Assembly (NCBI GenBank): GCA_964035575.1
Contig: OZ037922.1
Location: forward strand, 62,001-126,000
Length of the DNA: 64,000 bases
Source of the DNA: Rhynchopus sp. YZ270_cl-10
Taxonomy: Eukaryota; Euglenozoa; Diplonemea; Diplonemida; Diplonemidae
Direction of reading: 5' to 3'
The notes below the pieces were generated by a model, which saw only the letters and a program-made list of their open reading frames with translations, searched no databases and was not told the origin of the DNA. How positions within the stretch are numbered: position 1 is the stretch's first letter; every line of letters begins with the position of its first letter. Positions 29,208 through 39,901 of this stretch are shown here, piece after piece. The position numbers and the translations under genes are program-made.

Positions 29208-30686
29208 TCACGGACTCGACGGCCACGCATCTAGCGAGCTCTTTGGGGAGACTGGACGTGGCCCTCCACCTCCACCTCCCGCAGCAGCAGCAGCAGCAGC
29301 AGCAGGGTGCGAAGGTGGCGGTGGCGGTGCTGCCGGGTGTGCGTAGGGGCTGACAGGGGGTGCTACAGCCTCGCGCAGGGTGGGTGACACGGGACGCTCG
29401 GTCTCTGTGTGACGGACGTCCCCACCTCCGCCGCCTGTTGCTGTTGCTGTTGCTGTTATCGTTGTTGCTGCTGGCGGCGGCGGCGACGGCGACCGCCCCA
29501 CTGGCGGAGCCCCTACCAACGCAGGTGGCCGCGACAACGCAAGGACATCCTCATTGGGAAGTGCGTTGCGTATGCTGCCACACTGCCGCTTCGTGAGGAT
29601 GCCGTTCATCGCGCTGATGAGCCGCCCCCGGTCGTCGTCCATCTCAAAGAGCGCAGCCTCCTGTGTCGAGGGGATGTGCACCAGCACACGCTGGCGGTGC
29701 TCCGGCAGGAACGCCCACACCGCCTCCGCCACCTGCGCGGTGGCGACACTGCACAGCGGTGTCGACAGCAAGCCCACGCTGCGCCCGTTGCTGGCGTAGA
29801 CCACCAGCGCGTCGTACGTCAGGACCAACACCACAGGGGCCCACTCACCAGCACCTCTGTGCAACGTAGCGCGGGTGACGTTCAGCGCATTGGTATGCAC
29901 ACCGTGGTCGAGGAGGTCGCTTGTCTGTGATTGGAGGGGGTTTTTTGAGACCGTGAGATACTAAGCAGTGTCTGCACGCTTAGGATACATACCACATAAG
30001 GCAGCTTCGTGGACACACACATGGTAGGGTCTTCCTTCTGCGGCTGTTGAGAAAAGGGAAAAGATAGTTGACGCTAACGTATGAATAGGTGTGTCTATAC
30101 CTCTAGGCTTGGTACTGCTGCTGCCTCTGCGCCTGGAGCGCGCAGGTCCACCAACGGTTTGCCGCCCAGGAAGAGCACTGCTGGGGCGGGGTCTGGGAGG
30201 GGCAGCTTGGAAGGGCTGCAGACGCGGGCAGGGCTGCACTGCTGTGTGGCAGAGCGGTACTGCGCTGCGTCGTCTGTGGCGGAGATGTAGAGCTGCTGTG
30301 CGGGGGTGGCTGGTGCTGGTGTGGGTGCCGCTGCCGACATGTGTATCGGTGTGCCTGCACCAAGCGGCGGATGTGCAGTCGCACTGCCTAAATCAGCAAA
30401 ACGCCGTTCATGCACCTGCGCAGCGCGTGCATGGTCGCCGTTGGTGGCGTGGTGGTGCTGGTGGTGGTGGTGGTGTGTTGTGTGTGGAAGAGGCCCGCCA
30501 CGGTCCTGCGTGTGCCGTCCTGCAGCATAGAACCCGCCCACGGGGGGAGGGTTGAAAGGTGACGGCGATGGTGACGGCTGCAGAGAAGGGTGGGTGGGCG
30601 GTGCAGAGAAGAGAGGCTGGTGTTGTGGGAATGCAGGGGACGGTGAGGCGGCGTGTTGGAGGTGTTGGTGTTGGTGAAGCTGTTGC

Positions 30687-30719
<33 letters not shown>

Positions 30720-30880
30720 ACCTGCTGCTGCTGCTGGTACTGTATCTGGTCTTGCTGTGGTGTGAAGGGAGGCTGGTGCTGTTGTTGCTGCTGCTCCTTC
30801 AGGCTTGCTATCCTTGCAACCAGCCTCTCCCGATAGGAGTCAAGCCGTGCAAGCTCCTCCTGCAGCTGCAGGAGCTCCAT
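29208..30880 (-). CDS. PolyQ/His- and Pro/Ala-rich protein with a central globular domain, three exons; function unknown
   Basis: Exons 30880-30101, 30043-29993 and 29924-29208 join in frame to 515 residues. Donors are GTATAG and GTATGT; acceptors are AACAG and CACAG. A short N-terminal coiled coil (MELLQLQEELARLDSYRERL) is followed by poly-Gln mixed with His (about 34-75), then Pro/Ser-rich sequence. Residues about 265-390 (VLVLTYDALVVYASNGR...ALFEMDDDRGRLISAMNGIL) look like a beta-rich fold with a C-terminal helix, which could be PH-like. The C-terminus is Pro-, Ala- and Gly-rich. I recognise no family. The Gln tract is encoded by mixed CAG/CAA. Confidence 0.72.
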
Positions 30881-31039
30881 GTTTTGCTTTCGTTTATCGC
30901 ACTATAATGATGTGCTTTTTTCTGTGTTGTTTTCTGTGTGGCTAGGTACTTTCTTCTTTTATAGGAGAATAGGGGTAATTACAAGAAAAAACACCCCCCT
31001 TTTTGTTTTTTGCAGTAAACTATAACCTCCAGACAAACA

Positions 31040-32639
31040 TCATTGGTTGCCCTCAAACAAAACAAAGATGTTGTTACTCGACGGAACACGCTTCGTCCCT
31101 GTTGCAATCGCGAGCCCTCTGCTCTGCGAATCTTTCGACCAGACACACGCTGCCGCCATGTATCTATCCACTGGCACATTCCCTGCAGGCAACACTGCTT
31201 TGACAACACCTGTCTCTGGGCGAATCAGAAGCACACGAGGATCATACGAGCCTGACTCACCACCTCCTGCAGCTGCACCAGGCGCACCACAGGCCACAAC
31301 CAACACATCACCCAGCACACACCCAACGTGACCGTTCCGCTCGACCAACCCCTTTGGCACCCCCGACAGCACCACCTCCCTCCAGGCACCCCCTGCCAGC
31401 ACCCAAAGGTCCCCCAGGGAGAAGGTGTCGCACCCCTCTTTGAAAGCACCCCCACAGAGGAGCAGGCCTGCTGGGGCGTCTGCGAGGAGTGCGTTGTAGC
31501 GGGCGGGGGGGCCGGAGGGGCCGGGGGTCCACACCGTGTCACGGAGGTAGTGCAGGGAGGCGGTGGTGGTGTCGTCAGCATCGAGACCACCGAAGACGGC
31601 AAAGGTGGTGCCGTCACGCAACGCTGCCCCTGCGTGGCGTGCACGGTGTGGTGCCTCCCCACCGCATGCGAGACACTCCACGTTGGGTGTGCCCTCGGTT
31701 AATGTTATCTTCCACGTAGCATTGACAGTGTCATAGTCAGAGTCTATCCCGCCGTGAAGCAGTGCATACGCACCGAAGCCTGCTGCCGCAGCGCCTTCGA
31801 CGTTGTGCACAGAAGGGGAGCGGGTGCGTGTCCAGGTGGAGGTGGAGGAGGTGAAGGTGGCGAGGCTCAGGCATTCGTCGTCCTCCTGTTCGTCGTCAGA
31901 GTCCTCTTCGCCTTCGAAGTAGCCGCCGATAAGGATAGGTGTGCTGTCCACGACGACCATGGCGGCAGACTGTTGTAAGGTGGTTGTGAGAGGGGGTGAT
32001 GCAGAGGAGGTTGGGGAAGAGGTTGGGGATGTGAAAAATGGACATCGAAAAAATTGATTTGGAATACGAAAGGTGCACGGACAGACGGGGGAAGGTGGAT
32101 GAAGTTGTCATGAACTTCGACGAAGTGCCAGTCAGCGTAGCAGGTAAAATGGGGAAAGCAGAGTGCGTGAGGGACGCAAACGACTCAGATGGCTGAGTAA
32201 ACATGTCAGCTTCAGACTTCAAGAGCTGTAGCAATGGTAATGGCGACGGCATCAGTATTCCTGACCTCCGGTCATCACGACGTGGCCAACAGGGTGAACA
32301 GCCTAGTCTGCACGATATCCGACCTGGTCACACCATACTACACCAGCACGAACGGCATCAAGTATTGTGTGAAAATAACGGGGCTGCGGGTCGATGCAAC
32401 CGAAATGTGTCCGACTCGCTGCCGAAGAAGGAACGGCCGCTGGGTTTGGTGTGGAGGCACCGGATGGACCCCTGCAGTCCTACATCCATTTCGAGCTTGA
32501 TATCTAAAAAAAAGGGGATCTGGGTAGGGGGTGAGGGGGGAGGGCATACCTCAGTGTCGGGGATGGTTGTGCTGCCTGAGGGGAGCAGCTCCTGCCACTG
32601 CCATGTGGCGTCGAGGGTAGTGTTGGTGGTGCCGTCCAT
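31040..32639 (-). CDS. Kelch-repeat protein, two exons
   Basis: Exon 1 is 32639-32550 (30 codons, MDGTTNTTLDATWQWQELLP); exon 2 is 31969-31040. The donor is GTATGC, the acceptor ACAACAG, and the frame is kept. 339 residues in all. Kelch-type blades are seen as VVVDSTPILIGGY, GFGAYALLHGGIDSD, ALRDGTTFAVFGGLD, APAGLLLCGGAF and VLGDVLVVACGAP, each followed by a Trp or a polar turn. These should form a beta-propeller used in protein binding. No BTB or F-box domain is present. The 580-bp intron is much longer than its neighbours and holds a partial family D repeat (32471-32504). The start at 32639 is the first ATG in that exon; an earlier 5' exon cannot be excluded. Confidence 0.82.
32471..32504 (+). 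repeat. Family D dispersed repeat, partial copy inside kelch intron
   Basis: CTGCAGTCCTACATCCATTT followed by TCGAGCTTGATATC matches the right-hand part of the 51.7-kb copy. Confidence 0.6.
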
Positions 32640-32873
32640 CAGGGGTGTGTTGCTGTTTACGCTGACGAACGTTTGCTTTGTTGCAATGTTTGGCTTTTTT
32701 TTTGCGGTTTGCGGTGCTGCAGAAATTAGGTTTCGGGGGCAAAAGTTACAAAAATGCACAAAAAAATAGATGGATCCCTCTTTTTTATGTTGCTTTGTAG
32801 CGTCATTCTCTTGCACGACTCTATACACCACCCTACTTTTTGTGTCTTTCGTTGTGTTTTTGTTCTTTTTATT

Positions 32874-32925
32874 TTTTGATAATTTGTTCGATTAGTGTAG
32901 CTGTCAAAAGACAGTCTTCACTTTT
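32874..32925 (-). repeat. Family B-like hairpin
   Basis: GATAATTTG, then TTAGTGTAG, an inner CTGTC/GACAG stem and TCTTCACT. The outer AGTG/CACT pairing is kept with a new inner stem. Confidence 0.55.
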
Positions 32926-33187
32926 TGTGTAGACGTACACAAACACAAAAAAAAATTATGTCAACCCATTCAATAAATTGAAAGCATCGGTATAGGGAAT
33001 CAACAAAAACTATCCACGCAAAAATTTAAAAAATCTAGGAAAAAAATTACAAAACACACCACCCCCCCCGTATCTTTAACTCTCAAAAAGAGGATAGTTC
33101 CTGGAACGGTATCCCTTCAAGATCAACACATTTCGAAACCCCTCCCTCCACATCCCTCGTCTCACATCCTCTTAAACAAAGAAAACT

Positions 33188-33262
33188 GTGGTTATTGATG
33201 CAGGCACACCTCCGACGCTGACCCACTGTACGATGCCAGCCATCCGGATGAAAGCACCCTGC
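33188..33262. repeat. Family C dispersed repeat, copy 2
   Basis: TTATTGATGCAGGCACACC, GACGCTGACC and GCCAGCCATCCGGATGAAAG match 23725-23790. Confidence 0.65.
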
Positions 33263-33357
33263 GGCCTACGACAGTAGGTGTAAAAAGGAAACCTATTCTC
33301 TGTATCGTAAGAGAACGAGGGCGGTACACAACCGCTCGTCGGAATAAAATGTTATGA

Positions 33358-33389
33358 GATGACCCTAAGCCTCTCGTGTTTAGTCACCT
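33358..33389. repeat. Family E hairpin, copy 2
   Basis: GATGACCCTAAGC, a short loop CTCTCGT, then GTTTAGTCACC. Confidence 0.65.
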
Positions 33390-33488
33390 TTCAAAACAAA
33401 TCGAAAGACAGTCCATCATATTTTCTCTCTTCTGTCATCGTTGCAACAAATGACGACATGGTGGAGGGTTACTTTAATTCATTTTGTT

Positions 33489-34646
33489 TCACCCATCCGA
33501 CATTCGCGCCGCCATTTCCGAGACCCTCTGCTGTGACGCAGCCAGCTCCGACATCAGCATGCTTTGCAGCAGCGGGTTGCTCTCCATATCGAGCAGCACC
33601 GAACAGGCTTCCTCCCCCACACCACCACCACCACCTTCCAACAACGTCGCATCTGCCGCACTCACCTCTGGCGGTGTGGGGCTTAAGACACCTACCCCTC
33701 CAGAGCCGTGCTCCACCTCACCTTCCACACCGTCCGGTGTGTCCGGGGAGAGACAGAAGTTCACCGGGAATATGACCGGCGACTCGCAGTGTGGGTTGAG
33801 CTGGGTGCTCCCTGGGCTGTGCTGTGCTTTGTGGGAGGAGTGGGGCGGGGTGGTCGAGCGTTGTGCGGGGCTGGTGTGGGTGCTGTGGTTGTAGAGGCTG
33901 AGCTCGCTGGAGCTGAGGTGGGGGGCGACGTCGGCACTGCGGAGGAGCGAGGCGAATTCGTCGGAGTGGCGTGTGTCGTTAGTACCACCACCACCACCAC
34001 CATTGCCGTTGCCGATGCTGTTGCTGTTGTTGATGTTGCTACCCCCAGCTTCGCGCACAATGCGCCGAAAGGCGTCTTCATTCTGTGACAAAACCTTCTC
34101 CCGCGCGGTTAGCCGTACATCCCTCCGGTCCACCTTTCGTTTCAACTCCTTCAGTTGCGCGAGTGAAAATTCTGGCGTCGGAGTAAAATCCTTCTGAAGC
34201 CGCAAAAACGCCTCATTCTGCTGCACATCCTGCTGCTTGAGACGTTGGATCAGAGTGTTGAGGAGAAGCTCGCGTTCGTGGAGGCGGCGTTCTTGCTGTT
34301 TGAGTTCTGCTTCGTGTTCGAGGTTGCGTTCGGCGATGCCGCTGACGGTGCGTTTAAGGAGCAGCACCTCTGCCTCCTTTTCCTTTACCTTTATGGACCG
34401 TTCTGTGAGGCTGTCTGCCTCCTGCATTAGCTTTGAGCGTTCCTGCGAGAGGTTGAGGATGACCTCCTGTCGCTGCCCCTCAAAGGCCGTTCTGTCCTCC
34501 TCCAGACGCGCCTCAGCGACGCGGACCTCCTCCCACTGCAGGCGCAGGCGTTTGATCTCGTCCTTGACAGCCTGCCAGCGTGTGTCGATGGCACCTCGTT
34601 CGCGCCGGTACTCTTCCTGCCATTCTATGCTGCTGAGTGTACTCAT
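33489..34646 (-). CDS. Coiled-coil protein, function unknown
   Basis: 385 residues starting at MSTLSSIEWQEEYRRER. Residues 5-225 are a long charged coiled coil with heptad-like spacing of Leu/Val (WEEVRVAEARLEEDRTAFEG, LNTLIQRLKQQ). An Asn/Gly linker (about 232-250), a His/Ser/Pro-rich low-complexity part and a short helical end (SMLMSELAASQQRVSEMAA) follow. I chose this ATG although the frame stays open upstream, because the upstream part reads straight through a hAT transposon, and because a pyrimidine tract with AACAGAG ends right at this ATG. The layout recalls cytoskeletal or ciliary coiled-coil proteins, but no family is recognised. Confidence 0.75.
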   Translation of the reverse strand: MSTLSSIEWQEEYRRERGAIDTRWQAVKDEIKRLRLQWEEVRVAEARLEEDRTAFEGQRQEVILNLSQERSKLMQEADSLTERSIKVKEKEAEVLLLKRTVSGIAERNLEHEAELKQQERRLHERELLLNTLIQRLKQQDVQQNEAFLRLQKDFTPTPEFSLAQLKELKRKVDRRDVRLTAREKVLSQNEDAFRRIVREAGGSNINNSNSIGNGNGGGGGGTNDTRHSDEFASLLRSADVAPHLSSSELSLYNHSTHTSPAQRSTTPPHSSHKAQHSPGSTQLNPHCESPVIFPVNFCLSPDTPDGVEGEVEHGSGGVGVLSPTPPEVSAADATLLEGGGGGVGEEACSVLLDMESNPLLQSMLMSELAASQQRVSEMAARMSDG

Positions 34647-34648
34647 CT

Positions 34649-34690
34649 CTGTTGTTGAAAGGGAAAAGGTTGAAGAAAAGTGAAGATTGT
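34649..34690 (-). promoter_or_regulatory. Pyrimidine tract plus AG directly before the coiled-coil gene
   Basis: Minus strand reads CTTTTCTTCAACCTTTTCCC, then TTTCAACAACAGAG and ATG. It could be a trans-splice acceptor or the end of a 5' UTR intron. Confidence 0.4.
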
Positions 34691-34829
34691 GATAGTAATC
34701 TGGGACACAGAAGAGAAGGGGAGGAGAGAAGAGGGCTTTTGAAGAAGAAGAGAAACGTTCAAAGGAAAAACCATAGCTGAGTAGGGAGGTTTTATTTGAA
34801 AGAGACGTGTGAGGTACCGCAGGTGAAAT

Positions 34830-35470
34830 CAGGGTATTAGGGTGGTTAAAAAAACTGGTTTTCAAAACCAGTTTTTCCAAAAACTGGTTTTCAAAAAAAA
34901 AAAAAAAAAACAGAGAAATCTGGAGGGGAAAAAAAAACCGACACTTTTCACCAGGCCTTTCTGTAAATGTCGTCCCCAGATTAGGGCGGACTCGATTTTT
35001 TTCCCCGCATTTTTTCCCCGCCTGGTAGAACCGTGGTTGAACCACGGGAGTGCCTTTGGGAAATGGCTGTTCCTTGAATTTTTTTTGCCTGCGGCGCCAT
35101 TTTTCATTTTTTGCTCCGTAAAAAAGGGTTCGTTTGAGTGGCTCTGTGGTGTAAAAAGCTAGATTTTTACACCGTACCCTCAAAAAATTTTCGTCTGCGG
35201 CGCCATTTTATATTATTTTTTTGCTCCGCAAAAAAAAATGCAGTCCCTATGTTCCCAATGTCTACCCTGGGTCAGCAGCGCCGAAAAATATTTTGAAATC
35301 GGATTCCTGGATAAGACACTGACCCCACCCCCGAAAAACCCGAAAAGGGTGACTGTGTCCGTCAAAAACGGTGGAGGTTTTCGCCAGAAACACTAGTTTT
35401 TGCCGCCCAGGAGAGAAAACCAGAAAAACCAGTTTTTTCCGGGATTTTGGATTTTCACCCTAATACCCTG
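34830..35470. mobile_element. Non-autonomous hAT-type element, 8-bp target duplication GGTGAAAT
   Basis: Perfect 15-bp TIRs CAGGGTATTAGGGTG are flanked by exact 8-bp duplications at 34822-34829 and 35471-35478. No transposase frame. The interior has TGCGGCGCCATTTT next to T-rich/GCTCCG motifs twice, and shares several hundred bp, inverted, with the 63.2-kb hAT element. It sits about 180 bp upstream of the coiled-coil gene start, so it may affect that gene's leader. Confidence 0.92.
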
Positions 35471-35478
35471 GGTGAAAT

Positions 35479-35785
35479 ACCAAAAAAAAAAAAAAAACAA
35501 AAAAAAACTGAGGTTTGAGGACCAGAGGGGGTCCTCAAAAGATTGTAAAAGCCTGTCCACTACGACTTAACGTAGTTCTCTTTTGGACACTTTTTTTTTT
35601 GTTAGGTTCTCTGTAAAAAAGCACCTCTCATCCCCCAAAATCAACCTTGTCTGTGTTCAGATGCCTGGAGGAAGGCAAGACGTCTCCTCCGCATCCTCGA
35701 CAGCGTTGTTACAACTGTCACGCTGTTCTCGCGCAACGTCGGCCGTATATATTTGCCTGGGCATTTTGAGGCGTGGTGCGCACCC
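35479..35785. other. Intergenic spacer
   Basis: AT-rich in the first half, then GC-rich near the LRR gene's 3' end. Nothing recognised. Confidence 0.5.
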
Positions 35786-37739
35786 TCACTTTGTTGCCAA
35801 TCTGCTACTCTGAATCGACGCCAGTGTTATTGGGGGAACCATCTCAACAACGTCCGTTCCGTCCAACCCCGACAGCACCCGCGCAGAGACCACGTCGCTG
35901 CTGCCGGTGAGCTTCACTGCTACTTTCCTTTTGCTCGCTGGCAGCGTGCAGTGCGAGAGGAACCCTTTCCCAATGCGCTCCACACTGCGCAAATCTGAGA
36001 GATACAGTGTGTCCAGCGACGTGCACCGTGCCATGCAGTAGTCCTCAATCGCTTCGACAGAGCTCAATCCAGAGAGCGTCACGGAAGACAGCTTCCTGCA
36101 GTACGCAAGAAAGCCTTGCTGGATGCACTCCACACGCTGCAGCCCAGAGAGGTCAGCTGTCAGCAACTCAGTGCAGCCCCACAGGAAGTTCTCTCCTATC
36201 GCGACCACACTGCTTGATGCAGGGAACTGCACTGCTGTCACACCCGAGGCGGCCATGAAGTGGTCACCAATGCGTGTGTCCCTGAAGATCGGCAGGACAA
36301 CAGTTTTCGCTGAGGTGCAGTTCGCAAGAAAGCGGTTCCCGATCACCTCAAGACAGCTCAAACGAGAGAGATTGACTGTCCTCACCCCACTGCACCCCCG
36401 CAGGAAGTTATTGCCTATGACCGTGACAGCGCTGAGACCAGAGAGATCGATTGCCGCCAACTCACTGCACCCCCACAGGAAGTCGCTGCCCACCTCCGTG
36501 ACAGCGCTCTCTTCACGCAGTGCGATCGTTTCCAATGAAGTGCACCTTGCGAGGAAGAGAAGCCCCATGCTCCTGACAGCGCTGAGATGAGAGAGATCGA
36601 TCGTCCGCAACCCACTGCACCCAAACAGAAAGCCACACCCAATGGTCTCGACAGCGCGGAGACCAGAGAGATCTATTTCCGTCAACCTGCTGCACCCCAA
36701 CAGGAAGTCCCTCTTGATCTCCGTGACCTTGCTGAGACCAGAAAGATTGATTTCCTTCAACCTTCTGCACCCAAACAGAAACTCATTCTGTATCTCCGTG
36801 ACAGCGCTCTCTTCAGGCAGCGTAATCGTTTCCAATGAATTGCATTTCGAGAGAAAGCTATCCCCTATGAAGATAACCCTGCTGAGACCAGAAAGGTTGA
36901 TTTCCGTCAACCTCCTGCACTCCAGCAGGAAGTCGTTCTGTATCTCCGTGACAGCGCTCTCTTCAGGCAGTATGATCGTTACCAATGAGTTGCAGTGCGC
37001 GAGGAAGCTATGCCCTACGTTCCTGACAGAGCTGAGATGAGACAGATCTATTTTAGTCAACCCTGTGCACCCCCACAGGAAGTCGCTCTGTATCTCTGTG
37101 ACACCGCTGAGACCAGAGAGGAAGATCGTCTTCAACCCACCGCACCCCCGCAGGAAGCGATCCCCGATGGCCGTGACCCTGCTGAGCCCAGAAAGGTTGA
37201 TTGTCTTCAACCCATAGCACCCAAACAGAAACTCGCTCTGTATCTCCGTGACAGCGCTTTCTTTGGGCAGTATGATCGTTTCCAATGAGGTACAGTGCGC
37301 GAGGAAGCCGTAGCCTATGTTCCTGACAGAGCTGAGACCATAAAGGTTGAGTGTCCTCAACCCACTGCACCCCGACATGAAGTTGTTGCCTATATCCTCG
37401 ACGTCGCTTTCTTGAGGAAGAGTGACCTTCGTGGTGTGCAAGCCAAACGTGGTGTGCGAGGAAGCCGTCCCCTCTGTTACTGAGGTCGTACCCAGAGAGA
37501 TCCATGGTCGGGCATTGGCTCTCCCGCAGCGTCATCTCGATCGTGTTGTCCTCGCTCAGTTGCATGAGGTCGTCCTGGTCGCGCAGAGGGTTCCCCCCAA
37601 ACAGCAATGTGAAGGTATCTGCTTTGATCCCCACTGCAGCCGCCACCTGGCTGTACACATATTGTATAGGGTCTTCCCCCATGCCCTCATCGATTTCGAA
37701 AGCGTGTTGCTCCCCACGGTACAGCACGTACAGCTGCAT
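35786..37739 (-). CDS. Ubiquitin-like/BspA-LRR protein with a frame change between the two parts
   Basis: The N-terminus (from 37739, MQLYVLYRGEQHAFEIDEG, ...TFTLLFGGNPLRDQDDLMQL) aligns by eye along its length with ubiquitin, including the start MQ(L/I) and the final LR. It is followed by TMDLSGYDLSNRGDGFLAHH. The LRR part (to 35786, about 550 residues) has over 20 BspA-like 25-residue units of the form L..I.LSGLS.VT.IG..FL.GC, with blocks where ILPEESAVTEI replaces the DLS core. The two parts are in different frames; the switch lies near 37430-37445, where GCACACCACG occurs twice. That means a frameshifted gene, an assembly or sequencing error, or an unseen tiny intron. It is a relative of the 40.5-47.5 kb array without their C-terminal CSVS. 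Confidence 0.75.
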
Positions 37740-37754
37740 TGTTGTGTCTCTCTG

Positions 37755-37815
37755 TGTGGTGTGGTGGATGTCTTGTAAGGGTAATTCTTGCACAGAACAT
37801 AACCCTTTATGTGGT
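37755..37815 (+). repeat. Family F repeat, copy 2
   Basis: GGGTAATTCTTGCACAGAA...CCCTTT. The ATTCT/AGAA and GGG/CCC arms can pair. It lies in the leader of the LRR gene. Confidence 0.6.
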
Positions 37816-38524
37816 GTGGTGTTGTGATGAATGGGGACGCTCCTCGCACAGATATGCACCCACAGATCGGATGAGTGATGTGAAATGGAAGTGGCAAAAA
37901 AAAAAAAGGATGATTTCTTAGTCTAGGGTTTTCTTTACAGGCAGGCACAAAGTACCCTGCTAAAAAAAAAATAGTAGTAAACTTCCAAGGGTGTGGATTT
38001 CCCGAAGTTTCTTTCGTGTACCCCCCCAAACCCCCATATTAAAAACAGTGTTTTTTTTTATAGCGACCAACATCCAAAGAGACAGGGTTATACACAAAAC
38101 ACACTACTACCACCTCAGTAAACCTCGTTGGATTTTTCCCGCTGTTCTTTTCTTCTTCATTTTTGAAAACTTGGTTGTATTAGTGTAGACACCCGAGGAT
38201 GAACTCCACTATATTCAATTTTTTTGTTGTGTCAACAATCACTTCGCTCCAAAAACGGAACAAAGTTCTGTACTCAAAGTTGGCCGAAGCCTTTGTACTG
38301 CAGAAGGTATAGACGTAGGCCGTCCTGAACCCTAAAGAGCAACTTTTTTTTCTTCTTTTTTTCGTACAGATATCTCCCCCGCACACTGTGGGTTCGGGCA
38401 CTCCTATATAAAGTCACTCTGGCTCAAATACTGAGATTATGTTTTGTTTTTGTTAAAAATAGCCTATAGTTCGGGTTCTGCCTCTTTTTGCCACTGCACC
38501 TACACACTCAGAACACCACCTACC
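37816..38524. other. Intergenic spacer with one family A repeat
   Basis: AT-rich; family A copy at 38165-38213. No gene seen. Confidence 0.55.
38165..38213 (-). repeat. Family A short repeat, copy 5
   Basis: GAAAACTTGGTTGTATTAG, ACACCCGAGGATGAACTCC, ACTATA; nearly identical to the 21547 copy 16 kb away. Confidence 0.78.
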
Positions 38525-39901
38525 TTACCACATGATTCTCCCCTCCGCACCATCCGGCGAGACAAACGTTTTGGAGAGGAAGAGATACGTTGTGGCCACA
38601 TTCGCCACAATATGAAGTACGATATGCACTATGGTGACGAGCTTCTGGGTGCCCTCCCTTTTCGCCGGTGTGAGGGCCGTGAAAACGAGGACGAGCAACG
38701 CTGTTGGCACGATAAAATACCGTGGCTCATACAATGGTGAAGGCACCAACACTGCGACCAACCCGCCTATGAACACCACAGCCCACGCGCGACGTACCCT
38801 GGCAAACACATCCGCCACCCCCACAAACCCCAACACCGACACCGGCACCAACAGATACCGTCCCCACCACCCTACCCCTGCCACCCCTTCGACCATACCC
38901 AGGCGCCGCCACAAATAGAAGGTGTAGTGTCTGTTGTCCGCGAGCGTGAACGGATGCGCGACACAGTAATATTTTAGACAGTACACCGCGAAGACGACCC
39001 AGACGGCTACAAGGAGGAGGCCTTTGACCAGATTGAACCTTCTGTGGTAGAGTGCTTGAAGACCGAACATAGGGTAGAAGACCCCAACGAGGCACATCCA
39101 GTAGACCAGTTGGGTTGGGTGGAACTGTGCAGTGTGGTTGCTTTTGTCGCCCAAGACGATGCCTCCGTTGATGACAATGAAGGCAGCGCTTGCGAGCAGG
39201 ACCACAACCACAACAGGGTAGTCGACAAACGCAGACCGCACCGCGCTGGGAAGCTTGGTGATGAGGTGCTGGATGTCGCTGACACCACAGCGCTTGAAAA
39301 TCGCCGACGCATAAATCACACAGACCCACACCAAATTCGTCTGCCGCAACGACAACGCACAACAACAGCACAACAATGCCACGACAGAACCCCTCCACGA
39401 GGCCTCCCCTTGCAGCACCCACAACAGCAGCAACAACGTCGCAAGCGAGGCTACATCTGTATAATAAAACGCGCTGAAGAAGAAGAGGAACGGCATCGAC
39501 GCTATGGACAGAGCGGTATAGGTCATGGTATGCACATCCGCGTAGCTCGCAGTCTCCACAGGGCGCACTGAAGTGGCGAAAGACCCGCGGAGCAGCTGCT
39601 CCGCGAAGTACACCACCGCAGGCAGAAGCAGCGTCGATGCAGTACGGAGGACTATCAGCGGCTCGGGAAGCGCCACTTCACACACCCCTGCCACAGCCTC
39701 CACCACCCTGTGTACGCCGAACCCCGCTACGTACAGTCCAGGGGGGGTCGTGATCTTAGGGTCCCACTGTGTCCAGTTGCCTGCCAAGTACGTCAACGTC
39801 TGTCGCAGGTGGAACTCTTCATCCATGTACGGCCCCGGGACTGCGGTGTTCAGTTTGTCACCCCAAAAGAGCGCGGCAGCCAGGGCGATGGCGGGGAACA
39901 T
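38525..39901 (-). CDS. ALG10: ALG10-type alpha-1,2-glucosyltransferase (DIE2/ALG10)
   Basis: 458 residues, close to human ALG10 (473). The polytopic membrane protein starts MFPAIALAAALFWGDKL and has about ten or more hydrophobic segments. Family motifs: PYMDEEFHLRQTLTYLAGNW (acidic lumenal motif near the N-terminus), WDPKITTPPGLY, FFSAFYYTDVASL, SLRQTNLVWV and HPFTLADNRHYTFYLWRR. ALG10 adds the third, terminal glucose to the dolichol-linked oligosaccharide in the ER, using dolichol-phosphate-glucose, and marks it for efficient transfer to proteins. The open frame extends upstream to 40090, but that part is family D repeat sequence, so 39901 is chosen. Presence of ALG10 implies Glc3Man9GlcNAc2 synthesis; trypanosomatids lack it. 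Confidence 0.93.
   Translation of the reverse strand: MFPAIALAAALFWGDKLNTAVPGPYMDEEFHLRQTLTYLAGNWTQWDPKITTPPGLYVAGFGVHRVVEAVAGVCEVALPEPLIVLRTASTLLLPAVVYFAEQLLRGSFATSVRPVETASYADVHTMTYTALSIASMPFLFFFSAFYYTDVASLATLLLLLWVLQGEASWRGSVVALLCCCCALSLRQTNLVWVCVIYASAIFKRCGVSDIQHLITKLPSAVRSAFVDYPVVVVVLLASAAFIVINGGIVLGDKSNHTAQFHPTQLVYWMCLVGVFYPMFGLQALYHRRFNLVKGLLLVAVWVVFAVYCLKYYCVAHPFTLADNRHYTFYLWRRLGMVEGVAGVGWWGRYLLVPVSVLGFVGVADVFARVRRAWAVVFIGGLVAVLVPSPLYEPRYFIVPTALLVLVFTALTPAKREGTQKLVTIVHIVLHIVANVATTYLFLSKTFVSPDGAEGRIMW

Larger units (their letters stand above)
32640..33488. other. Intergenic spacer with repeats of families B-like, C and E
   Basis: AT-rich. Includes 32874-32925 (B-like), 33188-33262 (C) and 33358-33389 (E). 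No coding frame recognised. Confidence 0.6.

Noticed and set aside
34647-35183. N-terminal extension of the coiled-coil protein
   Set aside because: It would be encoded by a hAT transposon and its flanks. The leader signal ends at the ATG at 34646.
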